A DNA stretch of 64,000 nucleotides from Solimonas aquatica (GCF_900111015.1 NZ_FOFS01000003.1:248001-312000); one strand, 5' to 3'; positions 18,801 through 27,887 are shown, counted from the first letter of the stretch. Numbers and translations: made by a program. The notes: a model not told the origin generated them from the sequence alone.

Positions 18801-21800
18801 GCAGCGCGGCATTGGCATAGAGCACGGAGCCGGCCAGGCGCCGGTAGAGCTGCGCGTCGCCAGCCAGCACATTGAGCTGGCGCAGGGTCACGCCGCCGTG
18901 GGTCCAGGCCAGGTCCAGGACGCGGTCGGCCAGATGGCGGTCCTGGTATTTCTCGACCAGCGCCAGACAGGCCTCGCGGTTGTCGGCGGCGCCGAACACC
19001 AGATCCAGGCTCGCCGACTGCCCGGCTTCGAGCACCACGCGGCAGCGGATCGCGACGATGGGATCGAGCACCGAGCCGGCGGTGCCGGACAGCGCGCCGT
19101 CCTCGCGCAGCGCCTGCGGCGCGGCGCGGCTGTTGCCGCGACCGATGAAGCGCATGCGGTCGGTTTCGTAGGACAGTTCGCCGGTCTCGGCGCCGTGCGC
19201 GGCCAGCAGATGAAACATCCAGGGCGTGGCCTCGCCGATGGAACGCGGCCGCCGCGTGCAGAGGATGGCGTGCTGCGCGGGCCGCAGCTCGCTCTGCACG
19301 AACAGATTGCCGAACGAGGCCTGCATCAGGTCCGCCGCCGGCGGCGCCAGCACCACTTCGGCATAGCTGGTGATCTCGATGGTCTTGCGTGTCGCCGAGC
19401 GGTTGCTCAGGCGCAGCCGGCGCAGCTCGATATCGTCTTCCGGCGAGACCACGATCTCCGTGTAGGTTTCGATGTCCTGGTCGCGGCGCCGGTACTCGGC
19501 GCGGCCTTCCGAGAACATCGCCTCGTAGCGCTGCGCCTGGCGCAGCGTCGGCTGGTGCGCGGCCGACCATACCTGGCCGCTGCCCAGATCGCGCAGATAG
19601 ATGAAGCTGCCCCAGTGGTCGCAGGTGCTGTCCTCGCGCCAGCGCGTGAGCGCCAGATCCTTCCAGCGGCTGTAGCCGCCGCCGGCATTGCTGAGCATGA
19701 CGTGGTAGCGGCCGTTGGACAGCAGCTGCACCTCGGGGCTGGGCGTGCGCGCGCCGATCGGCGTGTGCACCGGCGCGGCGCTGTCGTAGAACACGCTGCC
19801 CTGCGCGGCTTCGGCATGGCGGCCGCGCCGCGCCGTGTGCCGGGGAATCCGCTCCTGCAGCAGGAGCAGCGTGGCCTGGCACTGCGGGTCCGACTCGAAG
19901 CGGCGCTGCATCGGCCGGTCGAGCAGCAGATGCGCCAGCGCCAGCAGGCTCATGCCCTGGTGATGCGCCATGAACGAACGCACCACCACGCTGGACTCGC
20001 CGCGCACCAGACGCGCCGGCGTGTAGTCGATGGCTTCGTAGAAACCATAGCGGCCCAGCAGGCCGTCGCCGGCCAGGCGCTGCAGATTGGCGCAGGCCGC
20101 GTCCGGCGCCACCATCAGCGCCAGCGCGCTGGCATAGGGCGCCACCACGCTGTCGTCCGCCAGGCCGCGCTTGAGGCCGAGCCCGGGCACGCCGAAGGCG
20201 TGGTACTGGTAATGCAGGCCGGCATCGACCGTGCTGTAGCCGCATTCCGAAACGCCCCAGGGCAGCGCGCGCTGCCTGCCGTAGGCGATCTGCCGCGCCA
20301 CCGCCGCGCGGCAGGTCTGTTCGAGCAGGCTGCCCTCGTAAGCCGGCATCACCAGCAAGGGCATCAGGTACTCGAACATCGAGCCGCTCCAGGACAGCAG
20401 GATCGGCTCGCCGCCGGCGCCGCTGCGCAGACGTCCGAGCGCAAACCAGCTTTCCTGCGGCAGCTGACCCTGGGCGATGGCGACGAAGTTGCAGAGCCGT
20501 GCTTCCGAGGCCAGCAGATCGTAGAAGCTGGTATCGCGACGGAACTCATCGAGGTTGTAGCCGATGGCCAGCAGCTGGCGCTCCTGATCGTAGAGAAAGC
20601 CGTAAGCCATGCTGGCAAAGCCGCTGGCCTGCGCGGCCAGCTGCTCGCAGCGGGCGATGCGCTCGGCGGCGCGCGTCGAGGCGGTGAGCAGCGCCTCGCG
20701 CTGGGCCGGCGTCTGCGGCGAATCGGCGCTGAGTGCGGGCAGCTGCTGCTGCGCGTCCTGCGCCAGCTCGCGCAGGCTCGGCACGCCGCCGGATGCCAGC
20801 GGCGCGAAGCCGGCGCCGTGCGCGCCCAGTGTCAGCCAGGGTGCGAGAAACAGCAGTTCCTCCAGCGCGGCCTGACCTTGCTGCGCGAAGGCCAGGGCCC
20901 AGTCGGCGGCTTCGCCGCTGGCCGGCAGCTGCCCGCCGTCCTGCAGGGCCTGGGCCCGTTCGGCGAGGGTCTGCAGGCTGTGCAGCACGGCGGCCAGCGT
21001 CGCCGGCGGCGCGGCGCAGTCGCGCTGCAGCTGTGCCTGCAGCGGCGCCAGCGCGCCGCGTGCACGCACCGGCGCGGCCTCGACGAGCAGCGCCAGGGTA
21101 TCGGCCAGGCCTTCGAACAGGCGTGCGCCGACGATCTTCTGCTCCGGCAGGGCCAGCAGGCCGGCACGCAGGGTCAGCAGATGGCCGGCGAGATTGCCGC
21201 TGTCCACCGAGGAGATGTAGCGCGGCGGCAGCGGTTGCAGCGACTGTGTGTCGTACCAGTTGAAGAAGTGTCCCTGGTGGCGTTCCAGCTGTGCCAGCGT
21301 GGCGAAGGTATCCGCGGTGCGCCGCAGCAGCGTGCCGGTGCTGATGAAGCCGAAGTCGCAGGCGGAAAGATTCGCCAGCAGCGACAGGCCGATGTTGGTG
21401 GGCGAGGTGCGATGCGCCAGCAGCGGGCCCGGATGCTCCTGGAAATTGTCCGGCGGCAGATGATGATCGGCGGCGTTCACGAAGTGTTCGAAGAAGCGCC
21501 AGGTCTTGCGCGCCACGGCGCGCAGAAACCGCGTCGGCTCCGCGCGCAGCCGCAGCTGCTCCTGGCGCAGCGGCCGGCTCAGCCACCAGGCCAGCGCGGG
21601 TGCGAGCAGCCACAGCGCGGCAATCGGTGTCGCCGCCAGCAAGGCCTCGCCATCGCGGGACACCAGCAGTGCCGTCAGGGCGGCGAGCGGCGCGATCCAC
21701 ATGCTGCGGTAGCTGGCAGCCAGTCCGCGCTCGCGTGCATTCCGATGTCCGCGCTCCTGCTCGGCGGAACTGCGCCATTCCAGCAGATGGCGCTGCGTGA

Positions 21801-24648
21801 TCAGCAGGCGCCAGCTGCTGCGCAGCAGCGCATCGGCGGCGCACAGCGCCTCGTAAGGCAGGCAGGCGATTCTGAACAGCGCCAGCGACAGGCCGCGAGC
21901 GGCGGCCTGCAGCACGGCATGCAGATGTTCGCCCAGGCGCAGCTGCGCCGGCTTGCGCAAGGCATCGAGCAGGCCGAGCAGCAAGGGCGGCATCAGCAGC
22001 AGGCCGGCCGTGGCCAGCGTCCAGAACCAGGGCCGGGGCAGCAGCGCCCAGCCCAGCGGCGGCAGCAGGCACAGGGCGATGAGCGCCAGACTGCGCCGCA
22101 GATTGTCGAAGATCTTCCAGCGCGACAGCGCCGACAGCGGATTGCGCCGGCTGCGTCCGTCCGCGCCGGGCACGCGCGGCAGCAGCCAGTGCGCGATCTG
22201 CCAGTCGCCGCGCATCCAGCGTCGCTGGCGCTGCACATCGCTCAGGTAGCGGGCCGGATATTCCTCGTACAGATGCACATCGCTGAGCAGGCCCGAACGC
22301 GCATGGCAGCCTTCCAGCAGATCGTGGCTGAGGATGCGGTTGTCGGGAAAACGCTGGCCCAGCGCGCGTTCGAAGGCTTCGACTTCGTAGATGCCCTTGC
22401 CGATGAACGAGCCCTCACCGAACAGATCCTGGTAAAGATCGGAGACCGAGCGCGTATAAGGATCGATGCCCGGCTCGCTGCCGCAGAGCTGCGCATAGCG
22501 CGAGCGCCGGCCGCCGACGAGGCTGGCGGCCATGCGCGGCTGCAGGATGCCGTAGCCGGCGACGACGCGCTGGCGCCGCTCGTCGTAGCGCGGCCGGTTG
22601 AGCGGATGCGCCATGGCCGCGATGAACTGCCGCGCCGCATCGCGCGGCAGCTGCGTGTCGGTATCCAGGGTGATGACGTAGCGCACGCCGATCAGCGCGG
22701 CGGTGTCGCCTTCCAGCAGCGCGAACTGCGTGCGCGTCTGATCGCGCAGCAAGGCGTTCAGATCGGCCAGCTTGCCGCGCTTGCGTTCCCGGCCCATCCA
22801 CACGCCCTGCGCGGGATTCCACTGGCGCGGACGATGCAGCAGATGAAAGGGCGTGCCGTCCGGGCCCGGATACTCGCGGTTGAGACGGCGGATGCCCTCG
22901 CGCGCCTGACGCAGCAGCGCCTCGTCTTCCGGCATGCGCGCTTGCGGCGCATCGCAATCATCGCTGAGCAGGGCGAAATGCAGCTGCCGATCGCGGTTGC
23001 CGAGGAAATGCACTTCCAGCGACTCCAGCAGCGTCTCGATGCCCTGCGCGCTGTCCAGCAGGGTGGGAATCACCACCAGGCTGCGCTGCGGCGGCGGCAG
23101 GCCGCGCGCGTAATCCATGCGCGGCAGCAGCTGCGGCGTGCTCATCAGGCTGGCCAGCCAGTTGCTCAGTGTCGTGGCCAGCTGGCTGGCCGCCAGCAGC
23201 GCCAGCAGGGTCAGTGGCAACAGTCGCGCCCAGGCGATGGCCTGCGCCTGCACCGGCAGCAGCAGGCCGGCGGTGAACAGCAGACTCAGCGACAGGATCG
23301 CGCCCAGATACAGCGTCAGGGCCTGGCGCGCGCAGGCGCGGCGCAGGCGTGTCGCGGCACTCGGGCGCAGGCCGGCGGCCTGTTCCAGCTGCGGCAGGCC
23401 CTGATCGATCAGGTAGAAGCCGACGTGGGCGAGGTGACTTTCACCTTCCTTGGCCGCGTCGGCGGCGGCGCCGCGCTGCGCCAGAAGCAGCGCCGCGCGC
23501 GCGATCTCGATCTCGCGCGCGGCGCTGTGCCGGCCCAGATGGTCGATCACATGCCGGTAGCGGTCGCGCGTGGCGAAATCCATCGCGCCGTAGCAGCCGC
23601 CCGGGTCCTGGCGCAGCACTTGTTCAACCAGGCTCAGCGACTCGACGAAGCTGCGCCAGTCCGTGGCGCCGAGAAAGCGCAGGCTGCCGATGCTGTTGCT
23701 GATCGAGACGTGATCGGCGGCCTGCTGCTGGTTTTCCGACTGCACCAGCTGCTCGATGGTCAGACTCGATTCCGCCAGGCGCTGCTCGATCCAGGTCAGC
23801 GGCAGGGCCAGCGCCTGGCCATGACCCTGCAGGCGGCGCGCCAGCTCGGCGACGAAGGCGCTGGCCATCGGCGGGTCGGAGCGGGCCATGTCGGCAATCA
23901 CCAGAATCAGGCTTTTCGGATCGCTGATCGCGATCTCCATCATGCGGTTGGCCCAGTCCTGCGCCTGATTCAGATGCAGGCGCGCTGCGCCGATGCGCGC
24001 CGCGACACGGCGCAGGTTCTCGATCAGCGCCAGGCGCAGCATGATCGGAATCGCCCACAGCTCGCCCAGGGTCAGCGGCGTCACGGTCTGATACGCCGCC
24101 ACGAAGCGCGCCAGCGTGCCGGCATCGACGCGGCCGTCGCCGTGCGAGATCGCGGCCAGGGCCAGGTCATAGACGCGCGGCAAGCCGGCGGAAGGGCCTT
24201 GCGCCAGACGCGGCAGCTCGCGGCTGTAGCCGCGCGGCAGATGCCGTCTGGCGATCTGCACCTGTTCCTCGATGAGATAAAAGTTGTCGAGCAGCCATTC
24301 GCCGGCCGGCGCCACGCGCTGGCGCGCCTTGACCGCCGTGGTCAGCAGGCGGCATGCGGCGATCAGCTGCTGTTCGTTGTCATCCAGGCGCCGCAGCAGG
24401 CGGTCGCAGAGCGCGGCGCGGTGCAGACGATGCGTCGCCGCCAGGGCCTTGCCGTGCTGCTCCATCTGATCGGCGCTGAACAGCTCGGCGCGCAGCGGTG
24501 TCTGTTCCTGCGTGCTCGCCGTGCGGGATCCGCCGAGCCAGCGGCGCGGCGCGGCAGTCCGGTGCAGCAGCCATTGGCCTGCGGCCGCGGCCCGCCGCAG
24601 GCGCGCCGCGCCGGCCAGACCCTTGACGGTGGGCGGGGCCTGGCTCAA
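15886..24648 (-). CDS. ndvB: Cyclic beta-1,2-glucan synthase (NdvB/ChvB type, GT84 plus GH94)
   Basis: This giant membrane enzyme of about 2920 residues makes periplasmic cyclic glucans from UDP-glucose. Order: N-terminal soluble region; two TM segments (~440-490); glycosyltransferase-84 core with YVITLDTDTQLPRDAA (DxD, ~660) and QRRWMRGDWQ (~810); further TM clusters (~850-890, ~980-1020); a glucoamylase-like domain with GYFYEAID-type blocks; sugar-binding domains; C-terminal GH94 phosphorylase-like domain with GSGDWNDGMNLVG (~2600, catalytic Asp) and SWYTGSAGWLYR. Length matches ChvB/NdvB (about 2800). The longest frame starts at ATG 24807, but its first 53 codons have poor third-position GC. 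I place the start at TTG 24648, which overlaps a 16-codon leader frame. Confidence 0.9.
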   Translation of the reverse strand: MSQAPPTVKGLAGAARLRRAAAAGQWLLHRTAAPRRWLGGSRTASTQEQTPLRAELFSADQMEQHGKALAATHRLHRAALCDRLLRRLDDNEQQLIAACRLLTTAVKARQRVAPAGEWLLDNFYLIEEQVQIARRHLPRGYSRELPRLAQGPSAGLPRVYDLALAAISHGDGRVDAGTLARFVAAYQTVTPLTLGELWAIPIMLRLALIENLRRVAARIGAARLHLNQAQDWANRMMEIAISDPKSLILVIADMARSDPPMASAFVAELARRLQGHGQALALPLTWIEQRLAESSLTIEQLVQSENQQQAADHVSISNSIGSLRFLGATDWRSFVESLSLVEQVLRQDPGGCYGAMDFATRDRYRHVIDHLGRHSAAREIEIARAALLLAQRGAAADAAKEGESHLAHVGFYLIDQGLPQLEQAAGLRPSAATRLRRACARQALTLYLGAILSLSLLFTAGLLLPVQAQAIAWARLLPLTLLALLAASQLATTLSNWLASLMSTPQLLPRMDYARGLPPPQRSLVVIPTLLDSAQGIETLLESLEVHFLGNRDRQLHFALLSDDCDAPQARMPEDEALLRQAREGIRRLNREYPGPDGTPFHLLHRPRQWNPAQGVWMGRERKRGKLADLNALLRDQTRTQFALLEGDTAALIGVRYVITLDTDTQLPRDAARQFIAAMAHPLNRPRYDERRQRVVAGYGILQPRMAASLVGGRRSRYAQLCGSEPGIDPYTRSVSDLYQDLFGEGSFIGKGIYEVEAFERALGQRFPDNRILSHDLLEGCHARSGLLSDVHLYEEYPARYLSDVQRQRRWMRGDWQIAHWLLPRVPGADGRSRRNPLSALSRWKIFDNLRRSLALIALCLLPPLGWALLPRPWFWTLATAGLLLMPPLLLGLLDALRKPAQLRLGEHLHAVLQAAARGLSLALFRIACLPYEALCAADALLRSSWRLLITQRHLLEWRSSAEQERGHRNARERGLAASYRSMWIAPLAALTALLVSRDGEALLAATPIAALWLLAPALAWWLSRPLRQEQLRLRAEPTRFLRAVARKTWRFFEHFVNAADHHLPPDNFQEHPGPLLAHRTSPTNIGLSLLANLSACDFGFISTGTLLRRTADTFATLAQLERHQGHFFNWYDTQSLQPLPPRYISSVDSGNLAGHLLTLRAGLLALPEQKIVGARLFEGLADTLALLVEAAPVRARGALAPLQAQLQRDCAAPPATLAAVLHSLQTLAERAQALQDGGQLPASGEAADWALAFAQQGQAALEELLFLAPWLTLGAHGAGFAPLASGGVPSLRELAQDAQQQLPALSADSPQTPAQREALLTASTRAAERIARCEQLAAQASGFASMAYGFLYDQERQLLAIGYNLDEFRRDTSFYDLLASEARLCNFVAIAQGQLPQESWFALGRLRSGAGGEPILLSWSGSMFEYLMPLLVMPAYEGSLLEQTCRAAVARQIAYGRQRALPWGVSECGYSTVDAGLHYQYHAFGVPGLGLKRGLADDSVVAPYASALALMVAPDAACANLQRLAGDGLLGRYGFYEAIDYTPARLVRGESSVVVRSFMAHHQGMSLLALAHLLLDRPMQRRFESDPQCQATLLLLQERIPRHTARRGRHAEAAQGSVFYDSAAPVHTPIGARTPSPEVQLLSNGRYHVMLSNAGGGYSRWKDLALTRWREDSTCDHWGSFIYLRDLGSGQVWSAAHQPTLRQAQRYEAMFSEGRAEYRRRDQDIETYTEIVVSPEDDIELRRLRLSNRSATRKTIEITSYAEVVLAPPAADLMQASFGNLFVQSELRPAQHAILCTRRPRSIGEATPWMFHLLAAHGAETGELSYETDRMRFIGRGNSRAAPQALREDGALSGTAGSVLDPIVAIRCRVVLEAGQSASLDLVFGAADNREACLALVEKYQDRHLADRVLDLAWTHGGVTLRQLNVLAGDAQLYRRLAGSVLYANAALRAEAAVLTQNRRGQSGLWGYAISGDLPIVLLKIADSAQLELARQLIQCHAYWRLKGLAVDLVIWNEDHLGYRQQLQDQIMGLIATGTEAHAIDRPGGIFVRAAEQIPSEDRILLQAAARAIISDRHGSLLEQLSRRSLVDEQRVARLIPLRTPRVESSQPEALPSPPLMLGNALGGFSADGSEYHIRSAPGQRTPLPWCNVLANAQFGTVVSESGLGYTWSENAHEFRLTPWREDAVGGADGEALYLRDEESGQFWSPTPLPGGDSAPYLCRHGFGYSVFEHSSGGIHSELWVYVDLEEAVKFSVLTVRNDSGRTRRLSATGYVEWVLGDLRAKCAMQVITEIDAVSGALFARNAYNTAFSGRVAFLDVDDPSRSLSGDRGEFLGRNGSLRHPEAMRRTRLSGRLGAALDPCGAIQVPFELLAGQQRQIIFRLGAGRDLVQTRELAQRLRKPGAARAALQKVRHYWQRTLGSVQIETPDAALNVLGNGWLLYQTLACRLWARSGFYQSGGAFGFRDQLQDAMALLHAQSGLLRAHLLSCAQRQFPEGDVQHWWHPPAGQGVRTRCSDDYLWLPLATCRYVLGSDDTQVLDEALPFLHGRALGADEESYYDLPGRSGETASLYEHCVRAIRHGLRFGEHGLPLMGSGDWNDGMNLVGIHGKGESVWLGFFLYEVLSRFAPLAQRHGDAVFAEHCRSQAAQLRQNLEQHGWDGQWYRRAWFDDGTPLGSSVNSECRIDSIAQSWSVLSGAGEATHARQAMDAVDRHLVRRETAAPPGLIQLLDPPFDHSPLNPGYIKGYVPGVRENGGQYTHAAIWAAMAFARLGDSRRAWELLDMINPVNHAQSAQAVAIYKAEPYVVAADVYAVAPHVGRGGWSWYTGSAGWLYRLLLESLLGLNLEHGRLRFAPCLRPGWPQVSLRYRHGDTPYRIVLRQLPAVQAITVSLDGVPQADQTITLVDDGQVHEVEVQLPDAG

Positions 24649-24695
24649 GCCACGACACCGGCCGGCATCGGCTGCGCACTGGCGTGGGAAGGCAT
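24645..24695 (-). CDS. Possible 16-residue leader peptide overlapping the glucan-synthase start
   Basis: An ATG at 24695 has AGGA six bases upstream, the best ribosome-binding site in this area. It opens a 16-codon frame (MPSHASAQPMPAGVVA) whose TGA overlaps the proposed TTG start of the glucan synthase (TTGA). This would allow translational coupling of a gene that otherwise lacks a ribosome-binding site. It may equally be chance. Confidence 0.3.
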   Translation of the reverse strand: MPSHASAQPMPAGVVA

Positions 24696-25110
24696 GGTCT
24701 GTCCTGTGTCGGGAAGGGGCGCTGCCTGCGGCGGCTCGCGGGCCTTGGGCGCCGGGGCTCTGCACGACTCGATGCCCTGCCCGCAGTGGCCGGGCCGGCG
24801 TGTTCATGACGGCGAGCGCGCTTCGGCGCCGGCGTCATGTTTACCGTTGCGGCCGGGGGCGCGTCTGTCTGCCAGCGTACACAGCGCCGCGGTGCGCGGC
24901 GGCAGCGCGGCGTGCGCAAGACCGGCAGGACTAAGCGTGGCGGCGCACAGACCTGCCTTCCGCAAGGGCCTAGATTGGCCTTGAGTCCATCCGCCAGTCG
25001 CGATGGCTTCGGGTGACGGGCTGAAGGTGGCAGTGGTACTGCGCCGCCTGCCGTCGGTTTCTTCCCGCGCTTGCGCAGCAGCGCCGGCCTCCACGAAAGA
25101 GAGGATCATC
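24696..25110. other. Divergent region between glucan synthase and small unknown gene
   Basis: This GC-rich interval should hold promoters for both flanking genes. I see no convincing operator, RNA or repeat. The first part, up to 24807, is open in frame with the glucan synthase but does not look coding. Confidence 0.35.
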
Positions 25111-25563
25111 ATGGCGACCATCGCCCAGACTTGGCATGAGGCTCGTGCGGAATTTCCGCCGACGCCGTCCGGACATCATCCCGTTCCCGCCAGCAATGGC
25201 GACGGTGCGGGTGGCGTGCTCACCGCCGCCGGCTATGCGCTCGGCATCAGCGCCGCCGACGCGACCCTGTTCGCCGAATCGTTCCTGAAGAGCCCGATGG
25301 CAAAGGCGATGCTCGAACGCGGCGAACCCCTGAAATTCTTTCTGCCGATCCAGCTCAGCGAGCATGCCGAGTGGGGCGGTGTCGACATCACCATCGCCGG
25401 CGTCAGAACCGAGCATGTCGGCAGCCCGCGCGAGGCGCCGGCGACGGATCGCGGCAATGGCTATTCCAGCAATCCGCACGGTCCGCTGCAGCCCGGCGAC
25501 TACGGCGTGCACTCGCATCCGGATACCGCCGGGCTGATGAAAAACGTATCGGGCGAGGACTGA
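25111..25563 (+). CDS. Hypothetical protein, 150 residues
   Basis: The ATG at 25111 has AGAGG eight bases upstream (GAGAGGATCATC-ATG). The product is soluble, without signal peptide or TM segment. The central part (FAESFLKSPMAKAMLERGEPLKFF, in pieces) looks globular, with a Gly/Pro-rich C-terminal third ending GDYGVHSHPDTAGLM. The HSHP string recalls metal-binding JAB-type motifs, but the needed upstream Glu and downstream Asp spacing cannot be confirmed. I do not recognise the family. It precedes a small lipoprotein gene by 60 bp on the same strand and may share its transcript. Confidence 0.6.
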   Translation: MATIAQTWHEARAEFPPTPSGHHPVPASNGDGAGGVLTAAGYALGISAADATLFAESFLKSPMAKAMLERGEPLKFFLPIQLSEHAEWGGVDITIAGVRTEHVGSPREAPATDRGNGYSSNPHGPLQPGDYGVHSHPDTAGLMKNVSGED

Positions 25564-25623
25564 GCGCGTCGCGGAAGCCCTCGATCGATTTGCAGGACTC
25601 CAGTACTACTCCAAGGAATGACG

Positions 25624-26037
25624 ATGAACACCATCCAGAAAGGCCCGGTCGCGCTGCTTGCCATCGGCATCTTGAGCTTCGCCACCGCCGGCTGCGATCG
25701 CCAGGTCTCGGCCGAGCAGACGCAGGCGGCAGTGGTGGATGCGCAGGTCAAGGGCGCGGAGAAGATCGCCAAGGCCGCCCGCGATGCCAACGAAAGCACG
25801 ATGGACGCGCAGCAGAAGGCCGACAAGGCCAACGAACGGCTGACGCGCGAATCGGCCGAGGCCACGCGCAAGGTCCGCATCGTCCAGGCCGATGCCGACT
25901 ACCAGGTGGCCATCGAGAAGTGCGGCGCGTTCAGCGGCGATCAGCGCAGCGTCTGCAAGAAGCAGGCTGAGGCCGATGTCGCCACCGCGAAGTCGGACGC
26001 CAAGTCCGAAGAACGCGCGGTGAATCCGAATCCTTGA
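25624..26037 (+). CDS. Small lipoprotein of unknown function
   Basis: This 137-residue protein has a lipoprotein signal (PVALLAIGILSFATAGC, Cys ~22). A charged, Ala/Lys/Glu-rich helix (~30-95) follows, then two Cys (KCGAFSGDQRSVCKK) that may form a disulfide. The ATG at 25624 has AAGGA six bases upstream; the ATG two codons earlier overlaps that ribosome-binding site and is rejected. The helical lysine-rich design resembles other envelope lipoproteins of the window (14.6-15.8 kb), but I recognise no named family. Confidence 0.65.
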   Translation: MNTIQKGPVALLAIGILSFATAGCDRQVSAEQTQAAVVDAQVKGAEKIAKAARDANESTMDAQQKADKANERLTRESAEATRKVRIVQADADYQVAIEKCGAFSGDQRSVCKKQAEADVATAKSDAKSEERAVNPNP

Positions 26038-26047
26038 TGAAGGTGAT

Positions 26048-26073
26048 GCAAAAGCGCATCCCCGCGCTTTTGC
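26048..26073. terminator. Hairpin between convergent genes, probable bidirectional terminator
   Basis: GCAAAAGCGC (26048-26057) pairs perfectly with GCGCTTTTGC (26064-26073) around ATCCCC. It lies just past the lipoprotein stop and 30 bp past the end of the convergent tannase gene. The T tract is inside the stem, so termination on either strand is plausible but not classic. Confidence 0.5.
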
Positions 26074-26102
26074 CTGTCCCTGCGATCAGGCGCGTGATGG
26101 CT

Positions 26103-27887
26103 TCAAGGCGCCGCGCAGCTGAAGCTGGCGGCGTCGTTCACCGCACCGCTGCCCTCGTACTTCGCATACTGCGGATAAGGGCAGAGCGGGCGGGTGAGCT
26201 GCTTCGGCAGCCTGGATGAGGCGGTGCTGGGCTTGGCGATGATGCGCTCCGGCGCCTCGCCGTTCTCCACCCAGTTGCTGATCGCATCCAGGGTGTCGAA
26301 GTAGTCGGCGGTGTAATCGCCGCCGAAGCAGTGGTTCATGCCCGGCACCAGATACAGGCGCGCGAAGTCGCGCGTGCTGCCGCCGTAGGTCTTGCTCAGC
26401 GACTGGTAGTAGTCGATGGTGTCCAGCGGCGAGAACACCGGATCGCTGCCGCCGTGGAAGAAGATCACCTTGCCGTCGTGCGCACGGAATTTCTGCAGAT
26501 CGGTGGACGTGGCTGCCATGAAGCCGATCGCGGACGTGCGGTAGTCGCCGGAGGTGGCGGTGATGGACTGCGCGAAGCTGTCGATGTTCACGCTGAACAC
26601 GTCCAGATCGGGATTGGGCGGCGTGCTGAACACATAAGCGCTGGATTGCTGCGCGAGCGTGGCATTGAGTGCGGTGTTGAAACCCAGCGGCAGTGCGCCC
26701 AGGTTCCACAGGTCCCAGCCATTGCTGCCGTTCATGCCGGTGTCGTAGGGAAAGGCGGCGTAGATGGCGCTGCCATCGCGGCGCTGTGCGCCGGCGAAGA
26801 TCGTGTGCAGGCCCTGCACCTGTGCGGCGCTCAGGCAGCTCGAGGTCTTGCGTCCCGTGCATTGCAGGCTGGCGGGTTCAAACTGGCCGAGACAGGCTTG
26901 CGCCTGGAAGATCATGCCGTCGGCCAGGCCGTCGAGCGTGTCGCATCTTTCCAGGACGCTCTTGCGGATCAGTTCCAGATCAGCGTTCGAGAAAGCCCTG
27001 TACAGCAGCGCATGGCCCTTGCTGTCCACCGCGCCTGGATGATCCGTGAGCACCACTTCGGCCAGCGCCTGCGTGGTCCAGGCTTCGGCGACGGCGGCAT
27101 GCGGCAGACGAAAACCCGGATCGCCGGCGACGATGCCATCGAACTGATCGCCGTATTTCTGCAGGGCCTGCATCGCCTCCTGGCCGCCCTTGGAGCAACC
27201 GAGAAAGTAGGAGTAGGCGGGCGCGCTGGCGTAGTACTGCTGGATGACTTGCTTGGCGATCGGTGTCACCTGGCCGATGGCGCCGTAGCCGTAATTGATG
27301 CGCGCCATCGGGTCCACGCCGAAGCCGGCCTTGAGCGAGGCGGCCTGCGTGCTGCCGCTGTCGTGGCCGCCATCCGTGCTCACCACCGCGTAGCCGCGCC
27401 AGAGTGCGGGCGTCTGCGGCGAATTGCCGGTGAGCGTGGCGGTCTGGCCGGGAATGGGGCCGTGCGCCGGTGCCAGATAACCATCGGCCGCTCCGCCGCC
27501 CTGGAAGAAGAAGCGGCCGTTCCAGTTGCTGGGCAGACGCAGTTCGAAGCGTGTGCCGTATGCATTGCTGCCGGTGTCGGGATTGGTATACGCGGAGGTA
27601 TAGGCGCCGATGGTGCCGGTGACCACGCAGTTCTCCGGCATGCTGCCGGCCTGCAGATACTTGAGCACCACGCCGCCGCGATCGAGCCTGGCGGATTCAA
27701 TGGTGGTGTCGGGCAACTGCAGCGCGGCCAGCGCGGTGCAGCGTGTGCTGGCGGCGCTGCTCCCGGGAACGCTGGCGCTGGGTGCAGGCTGGTCCACCGG
27801 GCTGGAGCCGCCGCAGGCGCCGAGGCTGATGCTGAGTGCGGCGAGCAGGACAGACGCTGCCGGGCGGCGCCGGCACTGGTATCGCAT
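26103..27887 (-). CDS. Tannase/feruloyl esterase family protein (lipoprotein)
   Basis: This 594-residue secreted serine esterase of the tannase family (PF07519) has a lipoprotein signal ending LSISLGAC (Cys ~21), so it is surface- or periplasm-anchored. The nucleophile motif is FLGCSKGGQEAM (C-S-x-G-G, with the family's Cys next to Ser). The acid is in FFHGGSDPVFSPLDT and the His in VPGMNHCFGGD, followed by conserved Cys residues that pair near the active site. Family members hydrolyse gallate, ferulate or aromatic diester bonds; the substrate here is unknown. The ATG of MRYQCRRR has GGAGA upstream. Next upstream on the same strand is a PHB-depolymerase-like esterase, separated by a terminator. 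Confidence 0.88.
   Translation of the reverse strand: MRYQCRRRPAASVLLAALSISLGACGGSSPVDQPAPSASVPGSSAASTRCTALAALQLPDTTIESARLDRGGVVLKYLQAGSMPENCVVTGTIGAYTSAYTNPDTGSNAYGTRFELRLPSNWNGRFFFQGGGAADGYLAPAHGPIPGQTATLTGNSPQTPALWRGYAVVSTDGGHDSGSTQAASLKAGFGVDPMARINYGYGAIGQVTPIAKQVIQQYYASAPAYSYFLGCSKGGQEAMQALQKYGDQFDGIVAGDPGFRLPHAAVAEAWTTQALAEVVLTDHPGAVDSKGHALLYRAFSNADLELIRKSVLERCDTLDGLADGMIFQAQACLGQFEPASLQCTGRKTSSCLSAAQVQGLHTIFAGAQRRDGSAIYAAFPYDTGMNGSNGWDLWNLGALPLGFNTALNATLAQQSSAYVFSTPPNPDLDVFSVNIDSFAQSITATSGDYRTSAIGFMAATSTDLQKFRAHDGKVIFFHGGSDPVFSPLDTIDYYQSLSKTYGGSTRDFARLYLVPGMNHCFGGDYTADYFDTLDAISNWVENGEAPERIIAKPSTASSRLPKQLTRPLCPYPQYAKYEGSGAVNDAASFSCAAP

Noticed and set aside
15919-24984. A 3021-codon open frame on the plus strand, antisense to the glucan synthase
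   Set aside because: It mirrors the GC-rich third-position pattern of the real gene. Its product is Arg/Gln/Ala/His-rich without any family motif, whereas the minus strand shows full GT84 and GH94 signatures.
25494-25535. A JAB/MPN deubiquitinase-like motif (HSHP) in the 150-residue protein
   Set aside because: The required upstream Glu and the downstream Ser/Asp spacing of the JAMM motif could not be matched with confidence, so only the similarity is noted.
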